Shown piece by piece: positions 19,312 to 32,166 of a stretch of 64,000 bases of DNA. Under the pieces are notes generated by a model that had not been told where the DNA came from, ran no database searches, and saw nothing but the letters and a program-made list of their open reading frames with translations. The position numbers and the translations under genes were made by a program. The first letter of the stretch is position 1; each line of letters starts with the position of its first letter. This DNA comes from Paenibacillus harenae (GTDB taxonomy: Bacteria; Bacillota; Bacilli; Paenibacillales; Paenibacillaceae): NCBI RefSeq assembly GCF_030812415.1, contig NZ_JAUSST010000001.1, positions 1,054,001-1,118,000 on the forward strand. The letters run 5' to 3'.

Positions 19312-20046
19312 ATGACATATACGTGGACCATTCAATTATTCGCAGGCTTGCCGGAAAGATTCGGCATAGCCGCCATTACCCTTGAGCATAACTCGGATAC
19401 GATTACGGCTGCCGCACTGAAGCAACTGCTTGCCGCCGCATATCCTCAGCACGCTGCCCTTATCGGTATCGCATTCGTTGCCTGCAATCATTCGTATGCG
19501 GCGGATCAAACGACATTGCGCTCGTCGGACGAGCTTGCCCTGCTTCCTCCCGTATCGGGCGGAGAAGAACCCGCAAGCGGTATTGCTGCCTCGATGGAGA
19601 TGTACGTCATCACAGCCGATCCGATACGCGAGAGCGACGTTGTAGCGAAGGTGATCGTGTCTGCGCACGGCGCATCGCTCGCTTTTGTCGGTACGACACG
19701 CGAATGGACGCATGGCCAGCGGACGGTCAAGCTTGAGTACGAGGCTTATGCGCCTATGGCGATAGCGACGATGAAGAAGATCGGCGACGAAATCGCAGAG
19801 CGCTGGCCGGGAGCGCTCTGCGCGATCAGCCACCGTATCGGCATCGTCGGCCTAGCCGAGACAAGCGTCGTCATAGCCGTGTCGGCCCCGCATCGCGGCG
19901 ACTGCTATGAAGCGAGCCGTTATGCGATTGAGCGGCTTAAACAAATCGTGCCCATTTGGAAAAAAGAAATATGGGAGGACGGCTCCGAGTGGAAAGGCCA
20001 TCAGCTTGGCCCGTGGAACCCGACCGTGCCTTTAACTGATTATTAG
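19312..20046 (+). CDS. MoaD-MoaE fusion, molybdopterin synthase
   Basis: One 244-residue polypeptide joins the small sulfur-carrier subunit MoaD (about 1-84) to the large catalytic subunit MoaE (about 92-244). The MoaD part ends in PPVSGG (79-84), the double glycine that must be a free C-terminus for thiocarboxylation. The MoaE part shows EYEAYAPMA and WKKEIWEDG, typical active-site segments. By analogy with the mycobacterial MoaX fusion, cleavage after the glycines would release MoaD. GAGAGG precedes ATG 19312. The adenylyltransferase that would activate MoaD follows 15 bp downstream. Confidence 0.93.
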   Translation: MTYTWTIQLFAGLPERFGIAAITLEHNSDTITAAALKQLLAAAYPQHAALIGIAFVACNHSYAADQTTLRSSDELALLPPVSGGEEPASGIAASMEMYVITADPIRESDVVAKVIVSAHGASLAFVGTTREWTHGQRTVKLEYEAYAPMAIATMKKIGDEIAERWPGALCAISHRIGIVGLAETSVVIAVSAPHRGDCYEASRYAIERLKQIVPIWKKEIWEDGSEWKGHQLGPWNPTVPLTDY

Positions 20047-20061
20047 AAGGGGAACGTCTGC

Positions 20062-21144
20062 ATGTACGATACGAACCATGACGCCAATCACGATCTGGCA
20101 ACCTCTGCACAGCAATCAGATAACCGATATGCGAGACAAATACGGTACGCTCCGATCGGCGCATCCGGGCAGCGTTCGATAAACGAGGGCAGCGCTGCGG
20201 TCGTTGGAATGGGAGCGCTCGGCTCCGTCATTGCTATCCATCTTGTTCGCTCCGGCGTTGGACGAGTACGCATTATCGATCGCGACATCGTCGAATGGAG
20301 CAATCTTCAGCGTCAGATACTTTACACCGAGAAGGACGTCCAGGAGCTTCTGCCGAAGGCTGAGGCCGCAGCGGCCCATCTGCGCGAAATGAACAGCTCT
20401 GTACTCATAGAGCCTGTTGTGGCCGACGTTACGCCGCTCAATGCGGAGCAGCTGTTGTCCGATGTGCAGCTCATTATTGACGGCACCGATAACTTTAGTA
20501 TCCGCTATTTGCTGAATGACATTAGCGTCAAACATAAAATTCCTTGGATTTATGGAGGTGCCGTTGGCGCTTCCGGCATGACCATGACAATAGAACCCGG
20601 TAACACGGCCTGCTATCGCTGCTTATTCCCGGAACCTCCTGCGCCGGGCACGACCGACACTTGCGAGACAACAGGCGTCATCTCACCCATTATCGATATC
20701 ATTGCCTCCGTCCAAGCAAGCGAAGCGATCAAGCTGCTGTCCGGCAACAAGCAGGCGCTCCATCGCACTTTGTTTCAAGTCGATCTATGGAATCATGCTT
20801 GGATGCCCGTAGGCCTATCGAACGCCAGAAGAAGCGAGTGCCCGACCTGCGGTCAGCATTGCTTCCCTTTCCTCGATGAGAGCGGCGCAGAGACGGCCGC
20901 CGCATCGCTATGTGGTCGCCATACCGTGCAGATTACGCCCGGCAAGCCTGTAAGCTTGGACCTTGAGCAGCTTAAAGAGAGGCTCGCGCCTGCAGGACGG
21001 ACGACCTACAACCGGTATCTTTTGCGGCTGGAGCTGGAGGAAGGACTTACTTTTGTGCTGTTCAACGACGGAAGAGCGCTAGTTCAAGGCACGGATGAAT
21101 TGTCGAAAGCGAAGTCGATCTATGCTGAATTACTAGGAGTTTAG
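20062..21144 (+). CDS. moeB: MoeB/ThiF-family adenylyltransferase
   Basis: This 360-residue E1-like enzyme adenylates the C-terminal glycine of a sulfur-carrier protein such as MoaD. It has the nucleotide-binding VVGMGALGS (48-56), DRDIVEWSNLQRQ, and the zinc ligands CYRC and CPTC. DTCETTG is at the usual catalytic-cysteine loop. The last ~80 residues replace the rhodanese domain found in some relatives with an unrecognised segment. It follows the MoaD-MoaE fusion in one transcript. ThiF is an alternative name, but the context favours molybdopterin synthesis. Confidence 0.93.
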   Translation: MYDTNHDANHDLATSAQQSDNRYARQIRYAPIGASGQRSINEGSAAVVGMGALGSVIAIHLVRSGVGRVRIIDRDIVEWSNLQRQILYTEKDVQELLPKAEAAAAHLREMNSSVLIEPVVADVTPLNAEQLLSDVQLIIDGTDNFSIRYLLNDISVKHKIPWIYGGAVGASGMTMTIEPGNTACYRCLFPEPPAPGTTDTCETTGVISPIIDIIASVQASEAIKLLSGNKQALHRTLFQVDLWNHAWMPVGLSNARRSECPTCGQHCFPFLDESGAETAAASLCGRHTVQITPGKPVSLDLEQLKERLAPAGRTTYNRYLLRLELEEGLTFVLFNDGRALVQGTDELSKAKSIYAELLGV

Positions 21145-21237
21145 TCTTATTTACAAGTTCCTCATATTGCCATATTCCCGAATCATTGCTACTATAATAG
21201 GTATATTCGTACTAATATACTAATCAGAGGTGTCTTA

Positions 21238-22293
21238 ATGAGGGTTCAGGTCATAGATTTGAATGAGGGAGATGTACTAAGCCGGGATACTTTCAACAAT
21301 TTCGGACTCCATGTTCTATCAAAAGGAACAACGCTTCAACATTACGAGATTGCCCGGCTTATCCAACATCAAATTGATTATGTAGACATTAACGATAGAC
21401 CAACTCAGACCTCGGCCTCAAGAACAATTGAATCAACGATGAATCCGAAGTGGCTTCCCACTGTCGAGCCCATATACAAAAACGCGGTAAAATCGTTCGA
21501 AAACCTATTTTCGAAAGCGCTTAATGATGGTGAAGTGAATGACGATGAAGTCAACGCTACATTAGAGCCGCTGCTTAACAATCTTCAACTGGAGCGCGAC
21601 GTCGTTTCCATGCTGCTGCTTCTTAATACCAGTGACGACTATACATATCAGCACTCCGTGCAAGTCGGCATGTTGTCCTACTATCTTGCCAACTGGGTCG
21701 GATATAACAATACAGAAGCCATGCAGATCGGCAAAGCCGGATTTCTTCACGACATCGGCAATTGTCGTATCGAGCTAGGGATATTGAACAAGCCAACCAA
21801 GTTAACGAAGGAAGAGTTCGACGAAGTGAAGAAGCATACGCTGTACGGTCATGAGATCATTAGCAAGTCGTTCGATGAGCCTTATCTCGCCGTCAGCGCT
21901 CTTCAGCACCACGAACGGGTCGATGGCAGTGGTTATCCGCATGGCTTAACCGGTCCAGAGATTCATCCGGTAGCGAAGATCATCGCCGTCGTCGACATTT
22001 ACAGCGCAATGATATCGGAACGGATGTATCGGCACAAGCGTGATTTGTTCGACGTTTTGAAGGAGCTGTACCAGATGAGCTTCACCGAGCTGGACGCCTT
22101 CATGACACAAACCTTCATCAAACATATGATTCCGAACTTTATCGGCAAGAAGGTCGAGCTTGTAACCGGCGAGATTGGCATCATCGTCATGACGCATCCG
22201 ACCGAGTTCTTCCAGCCGCTTATCCGAATCGGCGAGCGCTTCATCGATCTAACCGTTGAACGCAACTACGAGATTAAGCAAGTGTACTTATAG
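21238..22293 (+). CDS. HD-GYP domain protein (second copy)
   Basis: This 351-residue protein is paralogous to the HD-GYP protein at 14.9-16.0 kb, with the same three-part build: about 110-residue N-terminal segment, HD-GYP domain and a beta-rich tail of about 60 residues. The motifs are HDIGN (171-175) and HHERVDGSGYP. The lysine that usually follows HDIG is asparagine here. TATAAT at 21193-21198 may be its -10 box. Two terminators follow. It may be a weak phosphodiesterase or a c-di-GMP sensor. Confidence 0.92.
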   Translation: MRVQVIDLNEGDVLSRDTFNNFGLHVLSKGTTLQHYEIARLIQHQIDYVDINDRPTQTSASRTIESTMNPKWLPTVEPIYKNAVKSFENLFSKALNDGEVNDDEVNATLEPLLNNLQLERDVVSMLLLLNTSDDYTYQHSVQVGMLSYYLANWVGYNNTEAMQIGKAGFLHDIGNCRIELGILNKPTKLTKEEFDEVKKHTLYGHEIISKSFDEPYLAVSALQHHERVDGSGYPHGLTGPEIHPVAKIIAVVDIYSAMISERMYRHKRDLFDVLKELYQMSFTELDAFMTQTFIKHMIPNFIGKKVELVTGEIGIIVMTHPTEFFQPLIRIGERFIDLTVERNYEIKQVYL

Positions 22294-22433
22294 GATGTAT
22301 TTTATACATTTCATACAAAAATATCAGGAAAATTTCCATCTAATTGGACTTATTGGAAATACGTTCGGAAGGTTTACGTTGGAAATTTCAGTTATTTCAT
22401 TCAGCAATTATAAAACGCACCTAAATCAGATAT

Positions 22434-22465
22434 GAGCAGCCGTGATAAGTTTCGGTTGCTCTTTT
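22434..22465 (+). terminator. Terminator of the second HD-GYP gene
   Basis: GAGCAGCCG (22434-22442) pairs with CGGTTGCTC (22453-22461), with one G-U pair, followed by CTTTT on the plus strand. Confidence 0.75.
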
Positions 22466-22474
22466 GTTAAAACA

Positions 22475-22511
22475 AATAAAACGTCCCCTCAACGAGAGGG
22501 GACGTTTTATT
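22475..22511. terminator. Bidirectional terminator between HD-GYP gene and sufB
   Basis: A 16-bp stem, AT-rich at the base and GC-rich above (22475-22490 with 22496-22511), has T-runs in both orientations. It closes the suf operon on the minus strand and backs up the HD-GYP terminator on the plus strand. Confidence 0.92.
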
Positions 22512-22522
22512 TTAAGGATCTA

Positions 22523-23929
22523 TTAACCGATCGAACCTTCCATCTCGAACTTGATGAGACGGTTCATCTCTACCGCGTATTCCATCGGCAATTCTTTCGT
22601 GAACGGCTCGATGAAGCCCATTACGATCATTTGCGTCGCTTCCGCTTCGCTGAGACCACGGCTCATCAAGTAGAACAACTGATCTTCTGACACCTTCGAC
22701 ACCGTCGCTTCATGCTCAAGCGTGATGTTGTCGTTGAAGATCTCATTGTACGGAATCGTATCCGAAGTCGACTCGTTATCAAGAATAAGTGTATCGCATT
22801 TGATGTTGGCTTTCGCTCCGTCGGAGTTTCTTCCGAACGATGCAAGACCACGGTACGTTACTTTGCCGCCATGCTTACTGATCGACTTAGAAATGATCGT
22901 CGAGCTTGTGTCAGGTGCCAGGTGAGTCATCTTCGCGCCTGCATCTTGGTGTTGGCCTTTGCCTGCAACGGCGATCGACAATACCATGCCTTTCGCTCCG
23001 CGGCCGCGCAATACGACTGCCGGGTACTTCATCGTCAGCTTAGAGCCGATATTTCCGTCTACCCATTCCATCGTTGCGTTTTCGTCGGCCACCGCACGTT
23101 TCGTTACAAGGTTATAAATGTTCGGCGCCCAGTTCTGGATCGTCGTGTAACGCACGCGAGCGTTTTTCTTGCATAGAATCTCAACGACCGCGCTATGCAG
23201 CGAGTTCGTACTGTATACAGGAGCTGTGCAGCCTTCTACATAGTGAACGGAGCTGTCTTCGTCGGCAATGATAAGCGTACGTTCGAATTGACCCATATTT
23301 TCGGAGTTGATCCGGAAATAGGCTTGAAGAGGAATTTCGCACTTTACGCCTTTCGGAACGTAGATGAAGCTTCCGCCCGACCAAACCGCACTGTTAAGCG
23401 CTGCGAACTTGTTGTCGTTCGGAGGAATGATCGTGCCGAAATATTCTCTCAACAGCTCTGAATGCTCGCGAAGCGCCGTATCCGTATCCGTAAAGATTAC
23501 GCCTTGCTTCTCAAGATCCTCTTGCATGCTGTGGTATACAACCTCGGATTCGTACTGAGCCGATACGCCTGCAAGGAACTTCTGCTCCGCCTCAGGAATA
23601 CCAAGCTTGTCGAACGTTTCTTTAATTTCCGAAGGTACTTCTTCCCATGTTTTACCTTGTTTTTCGGACGGTTTAACATAGTATTGAATATCCTCGAAGT
23701 CAAGATCGTCCATGTTGCCGCCCCATTTAGGCATCGGCATTTTGTTGAACGTCTCAAGCGACTTCAAGCGGAATTCAAGCATCCATTCCGGCTCGTTCTT
23801 CATCTCCGAAATCGTACGTACGATTTCCGGCGTCAAGCCTTTGCCCGATTGGAAAACCGATTTATGCTCATCGCGGAAGCCATACTTGTACTCTTCCATT
23901 TCCGGCATTGATTTAGCCATCGTATTCAT
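22523..23929 (-). CDS. sufB: Fe-S cluster assembly scaffold SufB
   Basis: This 468-residue scaffold subunit works with SufC and SufD in building iron-sulfur clusters in the cytosol. The family's right-handed beta-helix core is recognisable from [33 protein letters not shown] and the C-terminal [20 protein letters not shown]. It is the last gene of sufC-D-S-U-B, 26 bp after sufU, and is followed by a strong terminator. Confidence 0.97.
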   Translation of the reverse strand: MNTMAKSMPEMEEYKYGFRDEHKSVFQSGKGLTPEIVRTISEMKNEPEWMLEFRLKSLETFNKMPMPKWGGNMDDLDFEDIQYYVKPSEKQGKTWEEVPSEIKETFDKLGIPEAEQKFLAGVSAQYESEVVYHSMQEDLEKQGVIFTDTDTALREHSELLREYFGTIIPPNDNKFAALNSAVWSGGSFIYVPKGVKCEIPLQAYFRINSENMGQFERTLIIADEDSSVHYVEGCTAPVYSTNSLHSAVVEILCKKNARVRYTTIQNWAPNIYNLVTKRAVADENATMEWVDGNIGSKLTMKYPAVVLRGRGAKGMVLSIAVAGKGQHQDAGAKMTHLAPDTSSTIISKSISKHGGKVTYRGLASFGRNSDGAKANIKCDTLILDNESTSDTIPYNEIFNDNITLEHEATVSKVSEDQLFYLMSRGLSEAEATQMIVMGFIEPFTKELPMEYAVEMNRLIKFEMEGSIG

Positions 23930-23955
23930 CTCCTCTTTCGAATCGGAATTTATGG

Positions 23956-26898
<2,943 letters not shown>

Positions 26899-26919
26899 CC
26901 GTTTTGCCCCCTTCTCCGC

Positions 26920-27699
26920 TTAAGCCTGGCCTACAGTTTCGTCAACGATGCCAAGTTCTTCTTTAACCCAATCGTAACCTTCGTTTTCCAGACGCTCGGC
27001 AAGCTCGGGTCCGCCCGACTTCACGATGCGTCCTTGCATCATAACATGAACGAAGTCCGGTTTGATGTAGTTAAGCAGACGCTGATAGTGAGTAATAATC
27101 AAGAAGCCGCGATCTTCGGAACGCATTGCGTTTACGCCGTTCGATACGATGCGAAGAGCGTCGATATCCAGACCGGAATCGATCTCGTCAAGTACGACGA
27201 TCTTCGGGTCAAGCAGCATCATTTGCAAAATTTCGTTGCGTTTCTTCTCGCCGCCGGAGAAGCCTTCGTTCAAGTAACGGTGAGCGAACTCAGGATTCAT
27301 TTCGAGTTCTTTCATTTTTCCTTCCATTTTACGAATGAACTTTATGAGCGAGATTTCGTTTCCTTCCCCAAGACGTGCGTTAAGCGCGCTGCGCAAGAAG
27401 TCGGAATTCGTAACGCCTGGAATTTCGCTTGGATATTGCATAGCAAGGAACAAGCCGGCAAGCGCGCGCTCGTCTACGCCCATCTCAAGCAGATCTTCAC
27501 CGTCAAGCGTGGCGGAACCGCCGGTTACTTCGTATTTAGGATGTCCCATTAAAGCGGACGCCAATGTACTTTTACCTGTTCCGTTCGGACCCATGATCGC
27601 GTGGATTTCTCCGCCTTTGATTTCCAGGTTGATGCCTTTCAAAATCTCTTTTCCTTCGATCTCGGCTTTCAAGCCGTCGATGACAAAATGCGTTGCCAT
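26920..27699 (-). CDS. sufC: Fe-S assembly ATPase SufC
   Basis: This 259-residue ABC-type ATPase drives SufBCD. The Walker [10 protein letters not shown], the signature [11 protein letters not shown] and the Walker B/D-loop [16 protein letters not shown] are all present. It is the first gene of the operon. GGAGGG lies 11 bases before ATG 27699, and a consensus-like promoter with a Fur-like inverted repeat lies about 65-95 bp upstream. Confidence 0.98.
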   Translation of the reverse strand: MATHFVIDGLKAEIEGKEILKGINLEIKGGEIHAIMGPNGTGKSTLASALMGHPKYEVTGGSATLDGEDLLEMGVDERALAGLFLAMQYPSEIPGVTNSDFLRSALNARLGEGNEISLIKFIRKMEGKMKELEMNPEFAHRYLNEGFSGGEKKRNEILQMMLLDPKIVVLDEIDSGLDIDALRIVSNGVNAMRSEDRGFLIITHYQRLLNYIKPDFVHVMMQGRIVKSGGPELAERLENEGYDWVKEELGIVDETVGQA

Positions 27700-27764
27700 A
27701 ATATCTCTATCCCTCCAAGGTTGGTTTATTCTTCAGTAGTCACTTCCGTAAAAGACAAGCCTGT

Positions 27765-27799
27765 CTATTATAGAGTGATTCTCATTGATTCTCAATAAT
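27765..27799 (-). promoter_or_regulatory. suf promoter with overlapping Fur-like box
   Basis: On the minus strand TTGAGA (27788-27793), 17 bp, then TATAAT (27765-27770). An inverted repeat TGATTCT-CA-ATAATCA covers 27784-27799, and a further TGATTCT copy at 27774 lies in the spacer, so a Fur/PerR-type repressor would block RNA polymerase. Confidence 0.7.
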
Positions 27800-27875
27800 C
27801 ATTTTAATATAATTTTAGTTATAAATCAACGTAAGTTGGCCTTCGAACGTTACTTTGTCTATTTTTTTGTCGAAC

Positions 27876-28463
27876 CTACGCAAGCGCGGCCTTAATTTGA
27901 TCAAGTTCGGACTGGAATTTAATGTCGTCCAAGACCGGTTTCTTTTTCGCTGGACGCCATTCGGCATTCCCCTCTAGTTTTACCCAAGATTTGCAGCCAA
28001 TATAAGCGGGCATCATCGGAAGCCGCAGCGGCTCATCCAGCTTGTACACGCGCATAATAAGAAGATGCAGCGGCTTTGTCCGCTTCCACTTCAGACGCTC
28101 TTCGGCGAACCCGTCGGTCCATATGTGAAAATCGCGCAATTTGTTCAACGTTTCCTGATCCGTTATTTCAATATCCTCCGCTACCTCGGCGTATGCTTCA
28201 AGGGTAATCGTCTCCATATCAGGAGACCACGACTTTAGCGTCTCCTCCAACTGCTCGTCATAGCCCTCCTTCAGCAAATGCTTCTTCTGGTGCTCGTATG
28301 CGGGCATTAAATAGAAGCTTGGGCTAATTAACTGGAAATCTCGCGTTTCTTCCACGATTCCGCCCTTGCGCATCACAATAATTTGCCCGCCCTCAGCTAA
28401 TGCCTTTACAGATACGGCCCATTCCTTCAAGGCGACCGGCTGCAGCTCACTGCTCTCTGTCAT
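27876..28463 (-). CDS. DUF1802 family protein
   Basis: This 195-residue soluble protein has the typical opening ALKEWAVSVKALAEGGQIIVMRKGG seen in two parts (residues about 11-25 and 26-35), followed by LMPAYEHQK and a C-terminal segment rich in tryptophan and lysine. This matches the uncharacterised DUF1802 family. It lies divergent from mtnK and apart from suf. No catalytic motif is evident. Confidence 0.75.
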   Translation of the reverse strand: MTESSELQPVALKEWAVSVKALAEGGQIIVMRKGGIVEETRDFQLISPSFYLMPAYEHQKKHLLKEGYDEQLEETLKSWSPDMETITLEAYAEVAEDIEITDQETLNKLRDFHIWTDGFAEERLKWKRTKPLHLLIMRVYKLDEPLRLPMMPAYIGCKSWVKLEGNAEWRPAKKKPVLDDIKFQSELDQIKAALA

Positions 28464-28613
28464 TATCCATCATCCACCTGTCTGCTCTAGATTTGACACT
28501 ATTATATCAAAGGTAGGTATTCCATGGCGAAATAATATCCTATATACTATGTGGAGATGATTACTTGGCATTTATGCCTGACCTTAACCTAATACATTCG
28601 GAGGTGGACAGCC

Positions 28614-29825
28614 ATGTCTGCATATCACCCTTTAAATGAAGAAGAAGCGATCCGGATTGCCCGTTCGATCGAAGGCTTCTTCCCGCAGGAAGCTGAGCTC
28701 CGCAGCCGCGAGATTGGCGACGGCAACTTGAATCTTGTCTTTCATATTGCCGATAGCGTCGGCGGCAAGAGTCTCATTATGAAGCAAGCGCTGCCGTATG
28801 CCAAGGTCGTTGGCGAATCCTGGCCGCTCACGCTCGACAGAGCGCGTATCGAAAGCGAGAAGCTGATTCTCGAAGCGAAGCTTGCTCCCGGTCTTGTGCC
28901 GACCGTATACAAATACGACGCCGAGCTTGCGCTTACGGTGATGGAGGACCTAAGCGATCATGTTATCATGCGCCAAGGACTTATTAACGGAACGCGTTAT
29001 CCGAAGTTCGCGGACGATATTTCGACGTTCATGGCCCGTACATTATTCTACACTTCGGACCTCGGTATGAACCAGCAGGACAAGAAAAATCAGGTGAAGT
29101 CGTTTATTAATCCGGATTTGTGCAAAATAACGGAAGACCTTATCTTCGACGATCCTTATACGGTTTCGTCCAACAATAGCTTCGATCCTGCGATAGCCGA
29201 TGCTGCCGACGCGCTAACGAAGGATAGCGCGCTGCATCTGGAAGTCGCGATCTTGCGCGAGAAATTTCTAACTAACGCACAGGCGCTGCTGCATGGCGAC
29301 CTGCATACGGGTAGCATCTTCGTAACGCCTGAATCGACGAAAGTCATCGACCCGGAATTCGCATATTACGGACCGATCGGATTCGACATTGGCGCCGTAA
29401 TCGCCAACCTGCTCCTCGACTATGCCGGTCAAGAGCACTGGATGTCCGATGAAGCCATGCGTGAGGACTTCCGTCAGTATCTGATCACATCGATCATCGA
29501 AATATGGAATCAATTCGAGTCGAAGTTTCGTACCTTATGGAATGAACAGGGAGTCGACAGACTTGCTAATTCAGCGGCAGGCTATCAAGATTATTATATG
29601 AAGCGGCTCTTGCAGGACGCCGTAGGCTTCGCAGGCTGCAAGATGGTGCGCCGTGTCGTCGGCCTTGCTCATGTAGCCGATATTGATCGCATTCCGGATG
29701 ATGCAACGCGCGAGAAAGCGCAACGATTGGCGCTGGCCATCGGCACATCGCTAATTCGCGGCAATCGTCAGACGCAAACGATTGAGCAAGCAATCGATAC
29801 TGCCCTGACCGCCGCAGGCAAATGA
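28614..29825 (+). CDS. mtnK: 5-methylthioribose kinase MtnK
   Basis: This 403-residue kinase phosphorylates 5-methylthioribose in methionine salvage. It has the aminoglycoside-phosphotransferase-like fold, with the nucleotide loop IGDGNLNLVFHI, the catalytic LLHGDLHTGS, and the metal-binding VIDPEFAYYGPIGFDIG. GGAGGTGG precedes ATG 28614. mtnA follows after 24 bp. The 150-bp upstream gap is too short for an S-box riboswitch and none is seen. Confidence 0.97.
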   Translation: MSAYHPLNEEEAIRIARSIEGFFPQEAELRSREIGDGNLNLVFHIADSVGGKSLIMKQALPYAKVVGESWPLTLDRARIESEKLILEAKLAPGLVPTVYKYDAELALTVMEDLSDHVIMRQGLINGTRYPKFADDISTFMARTLFYTSDLGMNQQDKKNQVKSFINPDLCKITEDLIFDDPYTVSSNNSFDPAIADAADALTKDSALHLEVAILREKFLTNAQALLHGDLHTGSIFVTPESTKVIDPEFAYYGPIGFDIGAVIANLLLDYAGQEHWMSDEAMREDFRQYLITSIIEIWNQFESKFRTLWNEQGVDRLANSAAGYQDYYMKRLLQDAVGFAGCKMVRRVVGLAHVADIDRIPDDATREKAQRLALAIGTSLIRGNRQTQTIEQAIDTALTAAGK

Positions 29826-29849
29826 GAGAAGCAGAGAGGAATTAACAGC

Positions 29850-30920
29850 ATGACAACAAATACGAATGCCAATACCGCGAATACAGCTTTGCAATCGGTC
29901 ATATGGACAGAGGATCGGCTCGATCTGCTCGATCAGCGCCTGCTGCCGGAAGAAATCGTGTATCTCCCTCTTACGACGTCCGAGGACGTCTGGGAAGCAA
30001 TCCGCCATTTGAAAGTGCGCGGCGCGCCGGCAATCGGCATTAGCGCTGCTTATGGCGTCGTACTGGGCAGCCGCGATGCCGACTCCATAGCGTCATGGAT
30101 TGCTGCCGTTAACAAGGAAGCCGAATACCTTGCAACATCCCGCCCTACCGCAGTCAACCTGTTTTGGGCGCTTGATCGGATGAAAGCTGCTGCGGCTGGC
30201 TTCGCGGACCAAGGTCTGTCGCTTGAAGCGTGCAAGGAAGCGCTTCTGACCGAGGCGATCGCCATCCAAAGCGAAGACGAGGAGACGAACCGCCTAATCG
30301 GCGAGCATGCGCTGTCGTTGTTCAAGAACGACATGGGCGTTCTGACGCATTGCAACGCAGGCGGACTTGCGACTGCCAAATACGGCACGGCGCTTGCTCC
30401 ATTCTATCTTGCGCTTGAGAAGGGTATTACGCTGCGCGTATTTGCCGATGAGACTCGCCCGGTGCTGCAGGGTGCGCGCCTTACCGCATTCGAGCTTCAG
30501 CAAGCCGGCGTAGACGTTACGCTTATCTGCGACAACATGGCCGGCATGGTTATGGCCAAGGGTTGGGTGGACGCCGTTATCGTCGGAACGGACCGCGTAG
30601 CCGCCAACGGCGATGTCGCCAACAAGATCGGCACTTACAGCGTCGCTGTACTCGCGAAGGCGCATGGCATCCCTTTCTATGTCGCATGCCCGCTGTCGAC
30701 GATCGATCTGAACACGCCTACCGGCGCGGAGATCCCCATCGAAGAGCGCAATCCTGAGGAAATTACGGAAGGCTTCGGAAAGCGGACAGCGCCGAAAGGC
30801 GTTAAAGTCTACAATCCCGCCTTCGACGTAACTCCTAATGAATATGTAACTGCGATCATTACCGAGAAGGGCATCGTACAAGCTCCATACTCTGACAATC
30901 TTCGCAAACTGTTCGAGTAA
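29850..30920 (+). CDS. mtnA: Methylthioribose-1-phosphate isomerase MtnA
   Basis: This 356-residue isomerase converts methylthioribose-1-phosphate to methylthioribulose-1-phosphate, the step after MtnK. It has [13 protein letters not shown] near residue 55, the catalytic cysteine region [19 protein letters not shown] and the aspartate in [17 protein letters not shown]. It belongs to the eIF2B-alpha-like superfamily. The two-gene operon ends at a hairpin terminator; the later salvage genes are not in this window. Confidence 0.97.
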   Translation: MTTNTNANTANTALQSVIWTEDRLDLLDQRLLPEEIVYLPLTTSEDVWEAIRHLKVRGAPAIGISAAYGVVLGSRDADSIASWIAAVNKEAEYLATSRPTAVNLFWALDRMKAAAAGFADQGLSLEACKEALLTEAIAIQSEDEETNRLIGEHALSLFKNDMGVLTHCNAGGLATAKYGTALAPFYLALEKGITLRVFADETRPVLQGARLTAFELQQAGVDVTLICDNMAGMVMAKGWVDAVIVGTDRVAANGDVANKIGTYSVAVLAKAHGIPFYVACPLSTIDLNTPTGAEIPIEERNPEEITEGFGKRTAPKGVKVYNPAFDVTPNEYVTAIITEKGIVQAPYSDNLRKLFE

Positions 30921-30953
30921 GCTATTACGTTTTTTTACCGGCAATGAAAGCTG

Positions 30954-31003
30954 AACCCCGGGCGCTCGCCATCATTACGATGACGTCAGCGATCCGGGGT
31001 TTT
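30954..31003 (+). terminator. Terminator of mtnKA
   Basis: AACCCCGG (30954-30961) pairs with CCGGGGTT (30994-31001), with an additional inner GCT/AGC pairing, followed by TTTG. Confidence 0.8.
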
Positions 31004-31076
31004 GTTCATGCGAGGCAGCCTAACGGTTCTGATATACACAAGCATCTCCCTGTCCTGATCGAATGCCGTTTTTAGA

Positions 31077-31382
31077 TTACAACATAAGACGGAGTGCATC
31101 CGATCCTTTCATACCGGCAACGATCCCGAGCTTCTCGGCCATGAACGTTACGGATTCGAGCGGCGCTTCCATCAGCTCTTCCAATGTTCGAACGCCGACT
31201 GCGCGACCTGCAATGATTTCTCGATGTTTCAATCGTTCGTTCAATAGAGCGACATCAAGCGCGCCGCACATAATGTACCCTTTATCCGTCGTAATTGCGA
31301 GCAGGTTCGTTTTGGGCAAATTCACTTCAACGCCAAGCACGGTTTCGCCATTCTCAAGCGTAAATGGAATCATTCGCATCAT
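31077..31382 (-). CDS. yunC: YunC/DUF1805 family protein
   Basis: This small protein of 101 residues from ATG 31382, which is preceded by a GGGGGTGG-like site, matches the usual size of B. subtilis YunC. The frame is open to 31430, but that start lacks a ribosome site. The sequence has GYIMCGALDVALLNE and a RAVGVRTLEELMEAPL stretch typical of the family. Its function is unknown. Confidence 0.85.
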   Translation of the reverse strand: MMRMIPFTLENGETVLGVEVNLPKTNLLAITTDKGYIMCGALDVALLNERLKHREIIAGRAVGVRTLEELMEAPLESVTFMAEKLGIVAGMKGSDALRLML

Positions 31383-31543
31383 ACTGGATCCACCCCCTTC
31401 GTCCACATCATTAGAGGCATAAGTCTGCATTCACATTATATGCACGAGGAAGATGCCAGCAACCCGATAAATGCTCATTTTCGACTTACACGGACGTTCT
31501 ATTTAATGGTATAATAAATCTATCATTTTCATATGGAGGGTAT

Positions 31544-32053
31544 ATGAAAAAACCACAGACATCCGCAGATATTTCATCCTATATTTTTCAAATCGAGGTG
31601 CTTGTGGAGGGAGCTACGAACGGCGAAGCGCTTGAACAGTTGCTGCGCCATCTCAACAACGGAGGTTTCCCCGATTATCGTATCCAATCTGGTGTTCAGC
31701 TCGGACAAGTTCTCGACGAACGAAAGGCCGCTGCACAGACACAGCAGCCCGTACCGATCCAGCTTCCGCGGCATGAGAAGCCGAAGTCAAAGCCCGCTCC
31801 AGTGGAGCCTGTAACAACTTCAGCTGCTTCTGTAAGCGTTGGCAACGGATTCGAACGGATTAAACAAATCATTAAGAAAAACTCGCTGATTCGACTCGTC
31901 GTCAATAAAGGACTGGGTATCACCCTTAACATTCCTTGCCGAATTCTAAACATGAACGAGAACGAGAATCTAATTACCGTCTATCACGTCGATGAGAAAC
32001 AGGTATATACGTTCAGATTGAATGAAATCGAGGATTATATGGAGCAAGCATAA
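31544..32053 (+). CDS. Conserved-looking hypothetical protein
   Basis: This 169-residue product from ATG 31544 has a well-placed GGAGGG. An N-terminal ~60-residue alpha/beta segment is followed by a proline/alanine/serine-rich linker (about 65-100). The C-terminal ~65 residues are basic then beta-rich (VVNKGLGITLNIPCRILNM, then ITVYHVDEKQVYTF), which looks like a small beta-barrel domain. I do not recognise the family. A bidirectional terminator follows. Confidence 0.75.
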   Translation: MKKPQTSADISSYIFQIEVLVEGATNGEALEQLLRHLNNGGFPDYRIQSGVQLGQVLDERKAAAQTQQPVPIQLPRHEKPKSKPAPVEPVTTSAASVSVGNGFERIKQIIKKNSLIRLVVNKGLGITLNIPCRILNMNENENLITVYHVDEKQVYTFRLNEIEDYMEQA

Positions 32054-32100
32054 GTCGATATCTCTCTTAATAGAGAAAATCTTGTACTTTCCTTCATGTT

Positions 32101-32158
32101 GAAAAATCCCCTTACAACGGTTGCTGCTAAAGCAGCCCTTGTAGGGGGATTTTTCACT
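32101..32158. terminator. Bidirectional terminator between convergent genes
   Basis: A stem of about 17 bp (32101-32117 with 32139-32155, one mismatch) encloses a second small hairpin; A- and T-runs flank it so that it works on both strands. Confidence 0.88.
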
Positions 32159-32166
32159 TAGAGCGT

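Noticed and set aside
20204..22293. c-di-GMP riboswitch upstream of the second HD-GYP gene
   Set aside because: The upstream gap is under 100 bp and contains only promoter-like sequence.
28464..28613. S-box (SAM) riboswitch before mtnK
   Set aside because: The gap is only 150 bp and lacks the conserved S-box sequences and a leader terminator.
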